64,000 nt of DNA from Crotophaga sulcirostris (taxonomy: Eukaryota > Chordata > Aves > Cuculiformes > Crotophagidae), in assembly GCA_013397455.1 (NCBI GenBank), contig VYZB01000214.1, positions 276,731 to 340,730 on the forward strand, given 5' to 3'. Shown here piece by piece: positions 34,801 to 48,962 of this stretch. Both the position numbers and the translations under genes were made by a program. How positions within the stretch are numbered: the first letter of the stretch is position 1; every line of letters begins with the position of its first letter. The notes under the pieces are model-generated. The model saw only the letters and a list, made by a program, of their open reading frames with translations. It was not told where the DNA came from and did no database searches.

Positions 34801-36985
34801 GTGACATGGCAACTTGGAACTGAGGCTGTTACCACCACAAAAGCTGTGTAATTAAAAAACAAGACAAAACAAAACAAACCAACAAAAAAAGCCTGTTGCT
34901 GAGTGGTGTTAAAATGTGCAGACGTTGATATTGGGAGCTGATGCAAAAATATTGAAAAAAAAAATCCAACCCGCAAACCCCTCCTTTGTAGGATTTAGAT
35001 ATGGATCCTGTGTTCAGAAAAGATCAGAAGCTAGAGTCCATGCAGCCACCACACTTGGTGTATGGAGTGGGAAAGCACAATGGAGAAGATGGTGGTATTT
35101 TATAAAGTCTCCTCGCCCTGTGAAGAGACCATTAAACACAAGCAGAACTGAAGAAGGCAAAGACTTACCCACAATGTTTTGCCATGAAGGACAGGGGAAG
35201 GAGAGACGGACTGATTGGTAAAAAACGGATGTGAAAGAATGCATAGGTTTCATGTATATCAAAGCAATTATTAACCAAGAGTTTTGTAACGTTGGTCAGG
35301 TCTCTTCAGATGCTCAGACAGAATCCCTGAACTATCACTCCTGCCTTATTGGTTTCAGCACCTTCCTTCTGTGTGTGCTTGTTCCTTTAAATCTCTGAAT
35401 CGGTTCCCTTGAGTTCTGTGGGTCAGAAAGTAAACGAGATTTCCCATGTTCAGAGATCCAAGTTTCTTATTACATGTATAAACAACATTTGAGACATCTT
35501 TCAACTAATTTGACTAAGGCTTACTTGCATTTTTATACTTTTAGAAAATAACCTGGATTAGGACATTTTGGCAGAGAAAGGTTTAAACCTAAAGAAAATT
35601 TGTGACCTTACATATAAGTATTTGGCCAAGTTGTCATCTAGAGCTAAATTCTTTTATGCAGGTCATAATAAAAATATAGCCTAGGTGAATAGTTTCTTAA
35701 AATGTAACACTTTTTTTGTTTTTCATTCTTTAGTTCAGCTGAGTGGATGATGATGCTCTTGGGAGATGTAATCCTTCAGCAGCATGAGAGAAGGATATTG
35801 CGTACAATTTAATAGTTATAGAAATATTCACCATATGTCTTTGTATTCTTGTTCTTTGGCTTTATCATGTCATATCCCTGGTTTTTATTGTCAAAGAAAT
35901 GTTAGCAAACATCACCTATGTTCCATTGTATGGTTCATTTATGTTTCACATCATGACCAAAGTAAAGAACACAGCGCCACCTCGGCTTTGGATGGGTTCT
36001 CAAAGTCCAGATCCATGAGATTGTGCAGGAGCTGGCTGGACACTTACAGCGGGGAAAACCAGCAAAATTTTTTCCAAGTGGTTTCTTCAGCTGCTGCTAT
36101 AGCAGTAAATAAACACAAGAAAATACATAACAAGGATAAAATGATTGAGCCTAAATCCCCTGACTACAGGTTTTCTGTAACCAGTTAAGTCTGTTGAGAA
36201 GACAGATCACGAGAAGTTCTTTACTTTTTAGTAAAAGTGCTGTATCATATAATCAGTTTTGGAAATAATGAAAAGTCGTCTCATAGAGAGAAATGGGTGG
36301 GATAAATCTTCAGGAAATAGTCAGTGACTGTCCATAGGCAGAGCACGATCTGTGCTTTAGGGCATTCCCAAGATAAATTTACCTCATGAATAAAGCCTTT
36401 AGTTGGTAACGGTTGAAAGGAATCTAAAATAGCAGGCACATAGGTTTTTTCAAGTTCTAGGAGTTCATTATTATGCATACACATAGGATCAGCTGCTCTG
36501 AGGTTCAGTGCTTGTGTAAGCATTTTTTGCACAGTAATGTTTCTTCTTAATTTTGTCAGTTGCATAAACTTAAAACAATTCTAAAGATGTGGTGAATTTT
36601 AACATCAGAGGCAAAGGGTTCTTATTTAGTTTAGGGTTTTTTTCCCAGTAAAGTGAACAGTTGCCCGTATTCTGCTGTCATCTCTAAAAACTAGGACATG
36701 CACATGGCTAGCAGTAGGAAGTGTTGGCCACCATTTGACCACAACACTGATTCTGAAACAGATCAAGAACTTATTTCTGGGATTGACATCCAAGCTGTTA
36801 CTGCACAGTATACGGAAAGGCATGAAGTGTGTGCAAAAATTCTGTTTGAAAACTGTCTTGTCTTTAGTGTCCAACAGAAAATAAACGCTGACAACAGAAA
36901 ACTGGTTCAGTGACTCATTTGGAGGGGAGCTAATGACTGTATGGCTTTCTTAACGTTGCACAGAGGTGACTGGTTGTGACTGACT
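31846..36985. other. Non-coding stretch
   Basis: About 5 kb without recognisable repeats. A frame of 134 codons (35784-36188) and one of 71 codons (36698-36913) lack splice or start context. The latter has a protein-like composition and is noted among the findings. Confidence 0.4.
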
Positions 36986-37086
36986 GATGTTAGTGTTAGT
37001 GTTGGGTTATAGGTTGGACTCCATGATCTCAAAGGTCCTTTCCAACCGTGTAATACTGTGATACTGTAATACTGTGATACTGTGAT
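36986..37086 (+). mobile_element. CR1 LINE, 3' end fragment
   Basis: Terminal 100 bases of a forward CR1. GTTGGGTTATAGGTTGGACT leads to a tail of four ATACTGTG-type units, one altered to ATACTGTA. Confidence 0.92.
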
Positions 37087-38841
37087 TGTAACCATTTTTA
37101 TTTTTTGCATCATAAAGTAGCTGTTATTTCACTGCATTAGGCTCCAAGAAAAAAAAGAGCAACACATGTGGAGTTTGAGTAAAAACCAGAAAATATTTTC
37201 AGCTCATTGTCAAACCCCTATGAAATTGGGTTATATACAGAAATATTGTTTAAATGTGTGTCACTCTTATTTAAAAGCCATTATTCTCATCTCACAGCCT
37301 TGAATTGTTAATTTTTATTGTTCTTCTATTCAGCTGTTACTTTTTAAAGTACATTTTTCTAATAACTACTCGAGTTACAGCCAGTTGAGATATTTGGGCT
37401 GTTCCTTACACACTAGTAAATGTAAGTTCTACATGGACTCACATATTCCACCTTCTCTGTGCACTTAGCTTTTATGGAATGTGTTTATTCTTGGAAATGG
37501 AAATATATGCTGAGAACTGTAATACAAAAGTGCATGACTTAAATTGTCAAAGCATTGATTTCTAAAGACAGTGAAAACTTGAAAAGTATGCATATTTCTG
37601 TCTGATAATTAACCATTTCTTAGGTTCTTATATGCTTTCTTTGGTGGCTGTTTCAAGGACATAACCATCATTAAAGCTCAGTATTGTCACGTGTGGCTCA
37701 CTGGTTTCCCAGAATGCCAGGACCAAGAGAAGTCTGTCATGGTACCATGCTATGATTTAATGTTTTTTGGGGAATGCAAGGGGCGCATAGCCAGCAATGA
37801 AGACTATAGAAAGGTTTACATGTGCCACTCTTGTTTGGGCTGAAAGGTGGATTGCTTGCCTGAAAGTGGAGTCACTGAATGTGAATAGCAGTGTCTTACA
37901 TAAGGCGTGTATTGTAGTGTATTGTACTTGGTTAGCAAGCTGAGTCGACTTGCTGAGGGTTCAGACAAACAGGAGGGGAAATAGCGGGGAATGTGTGGCC
38001 AGGAGGGAGAGATCCTCTTCATAACCGTGCTGGTGTGCTGTTACGTCAGCTCAAACAGTCTTGCAGAGCTTCACATTCCTGGGGCAGCTACATCACGCAG
38101 CAGAGCTGATGGCATGTTTTACTGCCACCAAAAACTTCAACCAAGCTCCTCCCTCGCTCTGCCTCATCCTTCCTTTTTTTCTCCTTGGGCCATGTCCACT
38201 TTCCAGCGTAGCACGATTAATCAGTTCATCATCTTGCTAAAGGAGCTCCAGAACCGGTGCAAGGGAGGGGGTGGACCTTTGAGGTCAGGAAGGGGCGGTG
38301 GGCTTGGGGGATGTGAGGCCAGATCTTCCCTTTTTGTTGAGGGATCAGGGCAGTTGGACTCATGGTGCAGCACTTTCAATTAAAAAGGAGAGTGGTAACA
38401 GTCAGACAGAAGTTAGTTATCCAAATTTCGCTCTCATCCTGATGAATCATTAAACTGTCTTACACCTCTTCATTGCCTTATTACATTGTCTTCTTTTCTC
38501 CTGTCACCAGTCCAGGCCCTCTTGCCCTGTAATGCCATTTTCAGAACCTACACTTGCCCTGATGTACATCAAGAAATAGAATAAAACAAGTTTGTCCTTA
38601 CAATTACCCTTAATCACTGCAGTTTATATGAGGTATTGTCTATTCACGTTATTTTAAAGCAAAAATTATGAATAAAATTAAATATCTGATTCATAGACTT
38701 ATGACTACGACTTATGAAAAGTTCTGCATTTCTTTTAGGGTTGTGTTACTGACTTGTGGGTGGAGCAGATGGGCTCAATATTTCAAATATTTCAGATAAA
38801 GACTTAAAAGTTGTATTTATAAAAGAAGTTTAAACTAAGAT

Positions 38842-38870
38842 AAAAAAAAAAAAGAAAAAAAAAAGAAAAT
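38842..38870. repeat. A-rich tract
   Basis: Two A runs and a third short run, separated by single G residues. It is not attached to a recognisable retroposed element. Confidence 0.9.
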
Positions 38871-39134
38871 CAGTATGATTCGTCTTCCTGTTTAAAAAGA
38901 CAGTCAGCACAGCCAGAAGAGGGATTTAACTGGGGAAGAGCATTGCTGGTGATGGTGACTTTCCTAACAGGCTGTTTATACAGGAAAGTACCAGACAAAA
39001 GATTACTGGCAATTGTTTAAATGTTTCAGAAGCAGACAGGGTAATGGGTCTTGTATAGAAAGGGACTGATAATGTTTGTAATGACTTTTTAAAATATCAG
39101 ACATTATGTAGATGAACAAAGTCCATTAGGTTCC

Positions 39135-39174
39135 AAAAATCTTAGTTAAGCCTTTGCTTAGCTAAGAGATTTTT
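39135..39174. repeat. Foldback sequence
   Basis: Inverted arms AAAAATCTTAGTTAAGC and GCTTAGCTAAGAGATTTTT surround a 4-base loop (CTTT). The stem is about 17 pairs with one mismatch and one small bulge. Confidence 0.75.
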
Positions 39175-41667
39175 ATGCAATCCCAGCTGTTTTGCTCCAG
39201 CTTCACTTTCCCAATCCCCTTTCTCTGAAAGCGGTTCCAGGAGGAGCTGAGCATCCCATTCCTACAGCAAGAGAAGCAGTGCTGTGTGCACACGGGATCG
39301 TCGTGATGGGGCAAATGCCTGCTTGGAGTTTTCACAGTTGAAGAATGTAAAGCTTTTTCACAGCAGAGACATTGTATGAGGTAGTCATTTCATAAAGCAT
39401 TTTAACAGTGGTGTGTGGTGACATTAGCCCTTTTTCAGATGTAGCTGGGGCAAATTCAGTTGGCCGTCATAATGCTTCAGAGTTTACACTATTCTTGCAC
39501 TGTGAATGAAACCTACATGACATTTGTCTACTGGGAAACTTCAGAGGGATTACCCAGAGATGTTTCTCCATTTTTTCCCTCTTTCAGTTTGCGCTGGCCC
39601 TCTCTGGATGTTAGCTGTAACTCGGATTTTTCCATGCTTTTAGTCTGGTTCTGTTCATCTTTCACTAACAAGCACGGAGAAAACCCCTCTAAAACAACAA
39701 GGAGCTTTAGCAGTTCCTCACACAGCTTGCTGCTGATGCAGAGGAATGATGTATTTTCTTGTGAAACATAGGTTGATCATCTCCATGTTACAGAATTTTG
39801 CTAGGTTGGCATTTGGAGTCATTTCACTGGTTTATTCTCAGACCATCCATTACATTCCCTTAACATTAGTATCAATCTACTCTGTTCCCTTCCCACCAGT
39901 TCCACACCCTCATGCTTATTCAGTGTAGGAGAATTAAACTGCTCTTTGCTAGGGAATCCGTAGTTACATCTGGGAATTCAGCAATTACTTTAATTTCTCC
40001 CTTAAGAGAGTAAATCGCGGTTCATTTTACTTTTGTTAGGGGATGTGGAACGTTTATACATTCAGTGTGGTATCTGTTAGACTGGTACCCATTGAGTAAA
40101 AGCAGAAGTGCATGCTTTTGAGCAGCTTCTTGGGGATCTCTAGAGCTAATTTAAGGTAAGTATTTGGAAAAAAATAAGGTATTCCGTGCAATATAAACTT
40201 AGTCTTGTCTAATAAAATGGATTTTCAGCAAATGGAAGTTGGGGATCAAACTCTAATGAACTGAAACAATCCTTGCCTTCCTAGTCTGTGGAATTCTAAC
40301 GTGCTTCTTTAGGAAGCATATCGGTGGTTATAGAAGCATATGTTTAAAAGCACTTTAAAATTACCAGGGCATCTAAGGAATTTGAGACACCTGTAGGCCT
40401 TGAAAAATACCAACTGACATCTGTGAAGACTTTATGAAATTCACACAAAAGGTAGAATTTTGAGTGGCTTAAACCTTTATTTACAATTCAATACTGACAA
40501 GAAGTTGCTGAAGCCTCTCTCCTCCCTCCAGACTCCCCCCTTTAACCTTGGCATTACTGAACTGGTAGATAAGGTAAGGTATCCATCAATTAAATGTTGC
40601 TGTAAGCCTCAAAGGCTCAAGGAAGAAAGTTAGAGGTGCACATCTGAGTTTCTCAGAGCTTTTCTGACTTTCTTAGAGCTCTTCAAAAATCAAAAGCAAA
40701 TTATATTCGTACTTGTATCCAGGGTAGTACCAAGCCCACTGTTAAGATAAAAAAAAACCCAAAACTTGCCTGCAGCAAAAACACTTTTGCACCTGCAGGC
40801 ACTGGGTGTTTTCCAGATCTTTTTGTGTATGTTTACACATATGTATACATCATTTGAGTTTGATGTCCTCCTTGTGTCTCATTCGTGTAAGAAGGACACT
40901 CCTCGTTCATGGTCTTTTGACTGCTGGAGTTGTTAATGTGACATAACTGGACTGGGCTCTGAGCGTGACTGCTAGGACAAGTGTCTCTGTTGGCTGTCAC
41001 TGGGCAGTGCAGGAAAGCTCTGTATGGATTTTAAATCTTGCAAATACCCTTCGAAGTTTGGTTTGACAGTTCATTGTTTAAATCCTCTAATCTCGAAAAT
41101 TTGTCCTTACATAAGATTTCCAGCAAAGTTCTTTTCCTACTGGATTCATAACAGTTATTTTAATATCATCACAGCTTGCAGTGCCTTGTTCATTAATTCT
41201 GTATCTAAAGCACAAATAACCTCTTGAAAATGCACTACTCTGCTCTATGCATGAAATGTTAATTTGAACTATGTGTTTGGTAAGGCAGTGAGACCAAATC
41301 TGATTTCCTTCCAGTAAACCATGGCAGAAAAAAACTTAACAGGATACTGCCTTAGAGTTCCCTCTTTTGGAATTACAGAGAAAATTAAGGGTAGATTAGG
41401 GCAAGAGCCGTGGCTCCAGGTGAGAATTTGAGGATTCCCTGTATGTGAATCCCAGGTCAAAAGGACTCACCTCTCAGGAAATGTAGTACCCTGCCGCGGC
41501 GGGCAAGGGCAGCCAACAGGTTTGATGGGTGAGTCGTGCTGGTAGAGCTCTGCTCTATCGCAGCTTTTCTTTTTGTTTTTTTTTTTTTTAATTGGTTGGT
41601 GTGCATCATGCTGGTAAATGAGACTTAAATCCTTGTGTAAGGGTAAGGAATTAACTTTTCTTTTGCA

Positions 41668-41818
41668 TGAGGGTGGTGAGGCACTGGCACAGGTTGACCA
41701 TGATGCCCTGTCCCTGGAGGTGTTCAAGGCCAGGTTGCATGGGGCTTGGAGCAACCTCATCCAGTGGGACTGGATGAACTTTAAAATCCCTTCCAACCCA
41801 AACCATTCTATGATTCTC
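41668..41818 (+). mobile_element. CR1 LINE, older subfamily, 3' end fragment
   Basis: Forward CR1 with GAGGTGTTCAAGGCCAGGTT and a terminal CCATTCTATGATTCTC tail. Moderately diverged. The left boundary is approximate. Confidence 0.9.
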
Positions 41819-44800
41819 TCCCAGGTATGTGACCAAGGCATCACCTCTCTTCCTACTGATTAAACTGGATGTAATAATGCTAAGATTTCTGTGACAGGTT
41901 GGAGAGGTTGTCCAATGAAAGCAGATCATGTTTTCAACTGGTAGTGATTTGTGAAGTGTTGTGCCTAGATGAAGCCAAAGTATCTGTGTCTTAGATATAG
42001 ATGACTGAGCAGATGTGTGCACTGTCAAACTCATTGAATCTACTCTGTGCTTTTTCTTTGATTGAACATACCTTGAATGAAGACAAAGAGTGAACTTGTG
42101 CAGGCTCCCCATTATTATTTCAAATAGCTTATCCGAACTTTCAGGTGGGTGAAGCTGATTATTTGTTGTTGACAGAAGGACTGTGTAGGGAGCTTGTCCT
42201 AACAAGCAGTAATTGTGTGATTAGGAGAGTTTAATGAAGAAAAGGAATTCTAATTCATTCATAGTATTAGGTTCGTTGACAGTTAATGTCATTTTCATTG
42301 AATGAAATCTGTCAGTGCCACATTTCCAAGCTATTTGAATATACTGGTGTTCTGCAACTCTCTCGTTTGCATCTAAGGCCAAAGTTAAAACCTAGTGAAG
42401 TCAGAAAAATTCTTAAAAAAAGTAGAAGACTAGTTATATTTATCCTTGTTCCAACAGTTACTTAAGATCTGCTTTTTTTATGAAGTGCTCTATATTAACA
42501 CAGGTACATTAATTCCAGATGCATTAATCGGGAATAGTTTAAGTTGGAAAATGATAAAGACTTACTCGCCACTTTGTTAGGAGCAGTGCTAAGAGCAAAT
42601 GCTGGGTTTCTGCCCTGATTCTGTGCTTTGTGTTCATTGTGGATTTGTATCCAGTCTTACCAGTTGTTTTACCAGTGTATGGGAGGGGAAGTGGCTATGA
42701 TGGTATTTTTCTCGTGTGTTACCTTGAAACAAGAAGGATGGCAAACGTCCAAACTGGTATATAACTTTCCTGAGGGATAAGGAGGTTTTTCTGGTGTGAT
42801 ATAAATGAACAAACATGTTAAAAAAATACTCAAAATATTGACACCATATACCAATAGTAAGTCTGAACGTAATAGGAGAGTTTCTACTAACAGAGGAGGT
42901 CCAAGAGCCTGGCTTTTGGAATGGCTTAGCTGTTCCTGTTGACTTCTTCTGGGGAGACTGGTCTTCACTGCAGCTCCTCCAGTGAAAAAAGTAAAGTAAG
43001 TACCAGGAGATGGTGAATCAAGAACACAACTTTCTCACCTTAAAAAAAAAAAATTTCTGGAAACAAGCTTCCTTATATTCCAGCCTGTTTATTAGAAATC
43101 AGACTCCAGTGTGACGTCTCCTTTCCAGCCTTCTGAGTCTCCTGCTGATGGAAACCAGTGCTCTCCATGAGCAACTCCCATGTGCACGTTTTCAGAGGTT
43201 TGCAAAGCTCCGAGTGTGGAGATCTGAAATCATCTCTGGTCAAAGCGATATCTGTAAAGGTGCAAGTACCAACGGAGTATGAGGAGATAAAATCTTCTTG
43301 CATTTTTAGTCGCTTTTAACACTCAGCTGAATGAGCTTTATGGACTGTGGTGAGTGGAAACTCAGTGCTCTGCCCACTGTTTGGCTCGCCTTATCCTTCT
43401 AAAAATCCTTCACTTTTTTTTTACCTTTGTTTTTGTTGGTGGCTTGAGTCTTCCTTCTCTGTTCGTTGATAGTGGCCCTTCTGAAAGCCAGCAGGCTCTA
43501 AACGGGGCCTTTCTTCCCAGGAGACTCTGCTTTACTGGATGCTGGAATCTGGAGCCAAGGATTGGCTGTGAGGTGGGGGGATAGGTGGCACAGGAGGGGA
43601 AGGGAAAAAATAAAAATGAGGGCAAACAACTGTAGAAATTAATGTCTCAGAAATGTAGATATACATGATTAACCTGTAAAATTGTATAAACCCCTTTGCT
43701 GAGAAATAATTTGCGTTTTTGAAAGTTCCATAGTAACTGAATGAAACCTGACAGCACTGGTTAATTTACTCTCACAGATCTGTAACAAATGTAACCTGTT
43801 CTACTCATACTTTACTTTCCTCTGCTCTGGATACAACCATGCAGCAACCCAGAAATCTTCTATTCTTTTGGAAGGGAACAGTGCAAAATAGCACTCATTA
43901 TACACAATATTCTCTACCAAGCAAAAATTTTCATAAGAGAAAAACTGAGATCGCATGAAGCTTAAAACTACCAAGGTAAGCATGCTAGATTCCAAAAGGA
44001 AAAGATCGCTAAAATACAGATGTAACCAAGGCAGATGTGGTTAGTAGCGCAGTGTCTCTACAATTCATATGTTTACAGCTGTGTGAGACCATTCTTCACC
44101 TGTTCAAAAACAATCTGCTGAACCCGATAATAAAATTATGAATCTGTAATTGTTCTCTCTGCCTCCATATGGATATGTATTAGATAAAATTAAGTTAATA
44201 GGGCTTTTGGGCTGGGGTCTGGTTTTTGGTCAGGCATATAAATTAAGTGTCAAAATGGAGCATTTTCATGTTGATAGAAAACTTTTTCTTATAGTGAAAC
44301 ATAATTTGTGCTATAAAGAGATGATGAATCAGGCATTGTAATGCAGATGACCCAGCGGCCGTGTGTACTTTCTGAAGTTTGGGGTTGAATACTGGTTCAT
44401 AAAAGTTCTTATTTAAAAAAGGGAGAGGAGAAGGAAGAACAGTGAAGAAATTCCCGCAGCTCAAAATATTTCTAAAGCTCCCTAACAAAGCAGCTTTAAC
44501 ACTCTGTATAAAGCTTTCTCTAAGCAACTTAGTGGGTCTGGCATAACTATCAACTTTGAACAAGATTTTCATTTCTAATCTCTTTTCCTGTCTCAATACT
44601 GAATTATGCTCCGAGTTTTCAGATCACGCTTGCCACAGTGTGACACAGAGAAGCTGCCAGCCCTGGCTCTGGGGATTGCACTGAACGGTTCCTGTCAGTG
44701 TTTCATTGTAGAAGTAAAAAATTTACCTCATTTCTGAAAGTGATGCTCCATTCAAGTATCCTAACTCTCGATTTCGGCCCTATTCTTGTATCACAAACTT

Positions 44801-47800
44801 TTATCATAGGATTGGAAATACATGAAGATGAAGACAAAGGCTGCAGACAGAGTGTATTTTTGGAATGCGAGGTATGTGCTTTCACCATGGAGATTTGATC
44901 TCCTTTACTTCTCACCAGTGTGTTCCTGAAGTATTCACTATAAAATAAAAAAACAAGCCTCTGTCTGAAAGACATCAGTACTGCCTGTAAAGGAAAATAT
45001 TTACTCATGGGCACCGGAGCTTTAGACTTAGAAGCCTTGTGGTGTCAGCCTGGAACAAAATTTCAACAATTCTGTCATGTTCCTGCTGGTGTGTTCTTAC
45101 ACAGCATCAGGTACATCTTAACGTTCAGACTGACAGTTCTGAAAGTTCTAAATGGGTCCACTTTGCTGTGGTGGGTTTGTTATGCCGTGAGGTTGTATTT
45201 GTAGAACACGGTTGTGTTGTGCGTAAAGTCAGGTTTGGTTCAGTCAGGCAGGCGAAGTGAAGGACAACATCGAATTCTCCACTGCAATTTTTAACAAGAC
45301 TGAAGGAGCTGTGCCCTGCTCCTGTAGTACGGTTACATAAGACACATTTTTACAGGGCAACTCTTAAGATGATAATAGAAATCAATATGCATCCAAAATA
45401 AGCATCTTTTGATTGCTTAAGAGAGACATTTTACAGTAACTTTGTGAGTCATGTTTTCTTTAAGCCTTTGTGACTGTCTGATTGGCACTAGTGGTTATTG
45501 CTTCACTTCATTCTGATTCCTAGCGGAGACTTCATTGACACTTCTGTTGTTTTTTGAACAACCTGATTTGCTTTATCTATAAATTTGTCTCCTACAATAA
45601 AAGGAGGTACCCACATAGACAAGATAGTGGCTCTTGCTTCAGCTGTTACGACCTGGACGTTTTTTACCAAACATATGTGATTAAGCATAACTTATTAACG
45701 TAAGTCATTAACATGATGCAGAACATTAACATTGACTTTCTTAGAGGTGCAGGACAAGAAGCAGTATGGCCCCATCTGGATTTACTGTGCATCTTTTCTG
45801 TAGACCTCTGGAGTCAAATGTAGTATCAGCTCTTCAAAAGAGTTGAAAGAAAGCATGTGTATTGGAAATGAGTTATAGAAACTGTCAGCTTTTCTATGTG
45901 GCTTTTTTTTAAAGTATTAGTTACTGATTGCTGGCAGAGTCTGGTTAATCTGCTGAGTGAGATCAAAAGGAAATACAAATTTTGGTTCAGTTAAGTGTTG
46001 TCTGAGATTTATGGATCCTGTGCTGCTCGTTCACCTCATGTCTGGTTTGGAGCCTCCAATTCCAGAGTTTGGCAGGCTTTTTTCTCCGCAGAGGTCTGCT
46101 TGCTGTCTAGTGAAACAAGATTTGAGCAGCAATAAACTAGATGGAAAAGTACAAGTGTGATTTCACTTCTTTAGTTTCTTGTCTCTACAAAATGATAAAC
46201 AAAATTCCTGGGAAAAGAAGAGTTACGTGAAAAAAAGGATGTTTGAAATCCACCTGAGATGGGAGAACTCTGAAATGCAGTGTGTGTCCTACCTGCAGTA
46301 TTAATGTGTGCTAGGTGTTCTTCTCCTGTGCAAGGACCGCTGTCTCGGTTACAGTGTGTTGTGAGTTTGGGGCTCTCGTTACAGCCCACCGTCCTGTCCT
46401 GAGAGTCTGTGCTGGAGCACACCACAGCCAGGCTGTATGAACTCACTGACAGTGCTGTAGCCTGACTGTTACGTTCCTGTTCCTGGAAAGGACAGATGGG
46501 GTTCACCAGCTTAATCCTCACACATGTGGTCCATGCTCAAATAGGAAATGAGGCGTAACTGTGAACAAGCTTTATGTTTGGTTGGATTTATTTTGGTATA
46601 TGCCAAAGATATATTCCATGCAAGTGCATCCCCTGGGTTTTCTTCCTAAGCTGCTACTGTGGCCCTTGCTATCAGGCCAGTATCCCAGTTCCTCTGATTA
46701 TGGCTGTGTTGTGATCTGGGCTAAACATTAAACTTCAAGCAGATTCGATTGAGAAGCTATGGTTATGAAAAGACACAAACTGTTTGACTCTTTTCCTTAC
46801 TCATCTGTTGTTCTACTTTCTGTGAATCATTAACTTTCAGAGAAAAAAAGTAAATATTAATGGAAAGGAAATAATTTTGGATTGATGATTGAAATTATTT
46901 TCTCTTATTTCCATGTATCATATCAAATCTTTTAAAGTGGTTTTTATGATATATTCCAGTAAACTCTAAAGCTCAGCAAAGAGTGAAAAAAATGTATTAA
47001 AAATAGTTTACAAATATCTATTTGATGTGGGGTGGTTTAGGATGGATTTAGGAAGCTCATCAATAAAACTATGTAGATGAAATTAAAACCAAGTCCATAT
47101 GTTTTAGTCTGTAAATGCCAACACTTTTAAAATAAATTGGTATATCTTGTTACTTTTGTTTTTCTTTAAGACCACTTCATGTGAATTAGAGTCAACCATG
47201 GAGTTACAAGTTGTGTTGGAACGTGGTGAAAGATTTTAGCCTTATACACAACATCACCTCTTTTGAGTCGAGCAGAGAGGCAGACTCTGGGGTCTGGTGG
47301 GTTGTTGCTGGTACAGGAGAAGCTGATGAAAGCAGCAGATATTTCATGTCCCAATCTGATTTCTTTACTCTGAAAAATATGATTTTTTTTCCTGGGCAAA
47401 ATGTAAAGGAAGCAAAGGTGAGAAAGCTCTTTGCTCACTCTTGCTAGTCTCGTAGGTTTTTCTAGAAGTTTCTATCTGCAGCTTTTGGGTCCTGTGGAAG
47501 ACCCTTTGGTTTCCACCCCCTCCCCCTGCCTCACTTCCTCTCCTCCTCTCTCCTCGCATTGCTTCACTTCCCGTCTTGAAACTTGAATAAACTGTGTTTT
47601 GCTGCATACAGGTCAGATACTGCAGTCGTTGTCTGGAAAGAGGTAGCAGCCATCTGCACCTGAGCAGTGTCTGGGTGTTTTCAGTGTGTCTGTGGGGAAG
47701 GCTGCAGCACATCGAGCAGCAGAGCAGAATTGGAACCTTCCTTTACCTTTGAATCTTTCCTTCATAATTCTGCTTGGGATTATTTTTCTTTTTTCCCAGA

Positions 47801-48962
47801 GGACACTGATGCTTTACGTTTTCAAACATGAAACGAATACGTTATATTCTGTTTCCTAGTGATGCTCTTTGATCAGGAGATTGTGTTAACAGTCTCTTTT
47901 TTATTTTGGGATCAACAGGGAGGTGCCCAGGGGTGGCATAAATCATCCTTAAGTTGCAAGGGCCTTGCTTTTAAGTAAAGAGTTTTCTTACAGGATTGAA
48001 ACTTGTGATGTTGAGTTACTTATTTGAGATTTTAGCACCGCATTCAGTCCTTTGCTGAATTTTCATGAAAACTACTTATTCCTCTTAACTGGGGGCTAAA
48101 TATTTAGCCAAACATTTTATTTTTAGATAAGCATTTAAATACCTCATGGCTTTTCTCACTGGTATCAGCTACCAGCAAAATAACTTCAAGTATTTGCAAA
48201 TGTTCAGCAGCCCAGCAGCAGAAGGAGACTGTTTGATTTTATGGTCAGAATGCCCAAGCCCTTCTTTAAAAAATAGTTTTTAGAGAATAAATTAGGGTTT
48301 GCTTTGTCTGGCTGGGGTGCAGTTAACTTTCCTAAGAGCAGCCCCTTAGTGATGTGGTTTGTGTGTGTAGCTGGAACGGTGTGGAAAATACACCAGGAGT
48401 TCTGTGCTTGCACAGCATCCAGGCTCTCTCTGCTTCCCCTGCCTCCAACAGGCTGGGAGGGGTCCCTGCCAGGGCAGCTGGCCTGGCTGAAAAAGGGACG
48501 CTGTGACCACGGGACATGCTCAGCAATGACACCTAAGGGAAAGGAAAGGTGCCAGGGAGGGGGGGTGTTTGGTATTAAGGCGTTTGTCTCCCAAAGCAGT
48601 GGCTGTGTGTACCGGGGCCGGGCTTTCCACGAAGCAGCTGGCTGTTGCCTGTTGGTGGGAAGTAGAAAATAAGTCATCTTCCTTTTTTTTTTTAATTTGT
48701 TTCTGTATGCAGCCTTTGCTTTTTTTTAATTAAGCTGCCTCTATCTCGACCCATGAGTTTTCCATCTCATTTTCTTCTCCATCCTGCTGAGGAGGGCAGT
48801 GAGGGGCTTGGTGGACATGAGGTGGCCAGCACAGGTCAGCCCACCACTCGATGTCTGGAGTGGCTCTGGGCTGCCTGGCATTCCTGAAACAGGCCAAGGT
48901 GCAGGACAATTGGTGTGTGTATGGAGAGCAGCAACAATGGCAAAGCAGTGTGTTGTATAGTG
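41819..48962. other. Long non-coding stretch
   Basis: About 7 kb without a recognised CR1 copy. The minus-strand frame of 184 codons (42205 to 41651) begins here and runs into the CR1 copy at 41668-41818, so it is not a conserved gene by that evidence. One weak exon candidate lies at 44810-44871. Frames of 122 and 157 codons at 48204-48677 lie on opposite strands in GC-richer sequence and look compositional. Confidence 0.4.
44810..44871 (+). CDS. Weak candidate internal exon
   Basis: 62 bases between an acceptor (ACTTTTATCATAG) and a strong donor (GCGAG|GTATGTG). Two frames are open. In one the peptide is acidic (LEIHEDEDKGCRQSVFLECE) and ends on a codon boundary; in the other it is basic (DWKYMKMKTKAADRVYFW). 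No neighbouring exon was found to decide. Confidence 0.2.

Larger units (their letters stand above)
37087..41667. other. Non-coding stretch
   Basis: It contains an A-rich tract at 38842-38870 and a foldback at 39135-39174. No exon or CR1 recognised. Confidence 0.4.

Noticed and set aside
41651..42205. 184-codon minus-strand frame, the longest in the window
   Set aside because: Its downstream part runs through a diverged CR1 fragment, and the rest has no recognisable domain.
48204..48677. Opposed frames of 157 and 122 codons
   Set aside because: Both strands are open in a GC-richer patch, no splice sites fit, and no domain is recognised.
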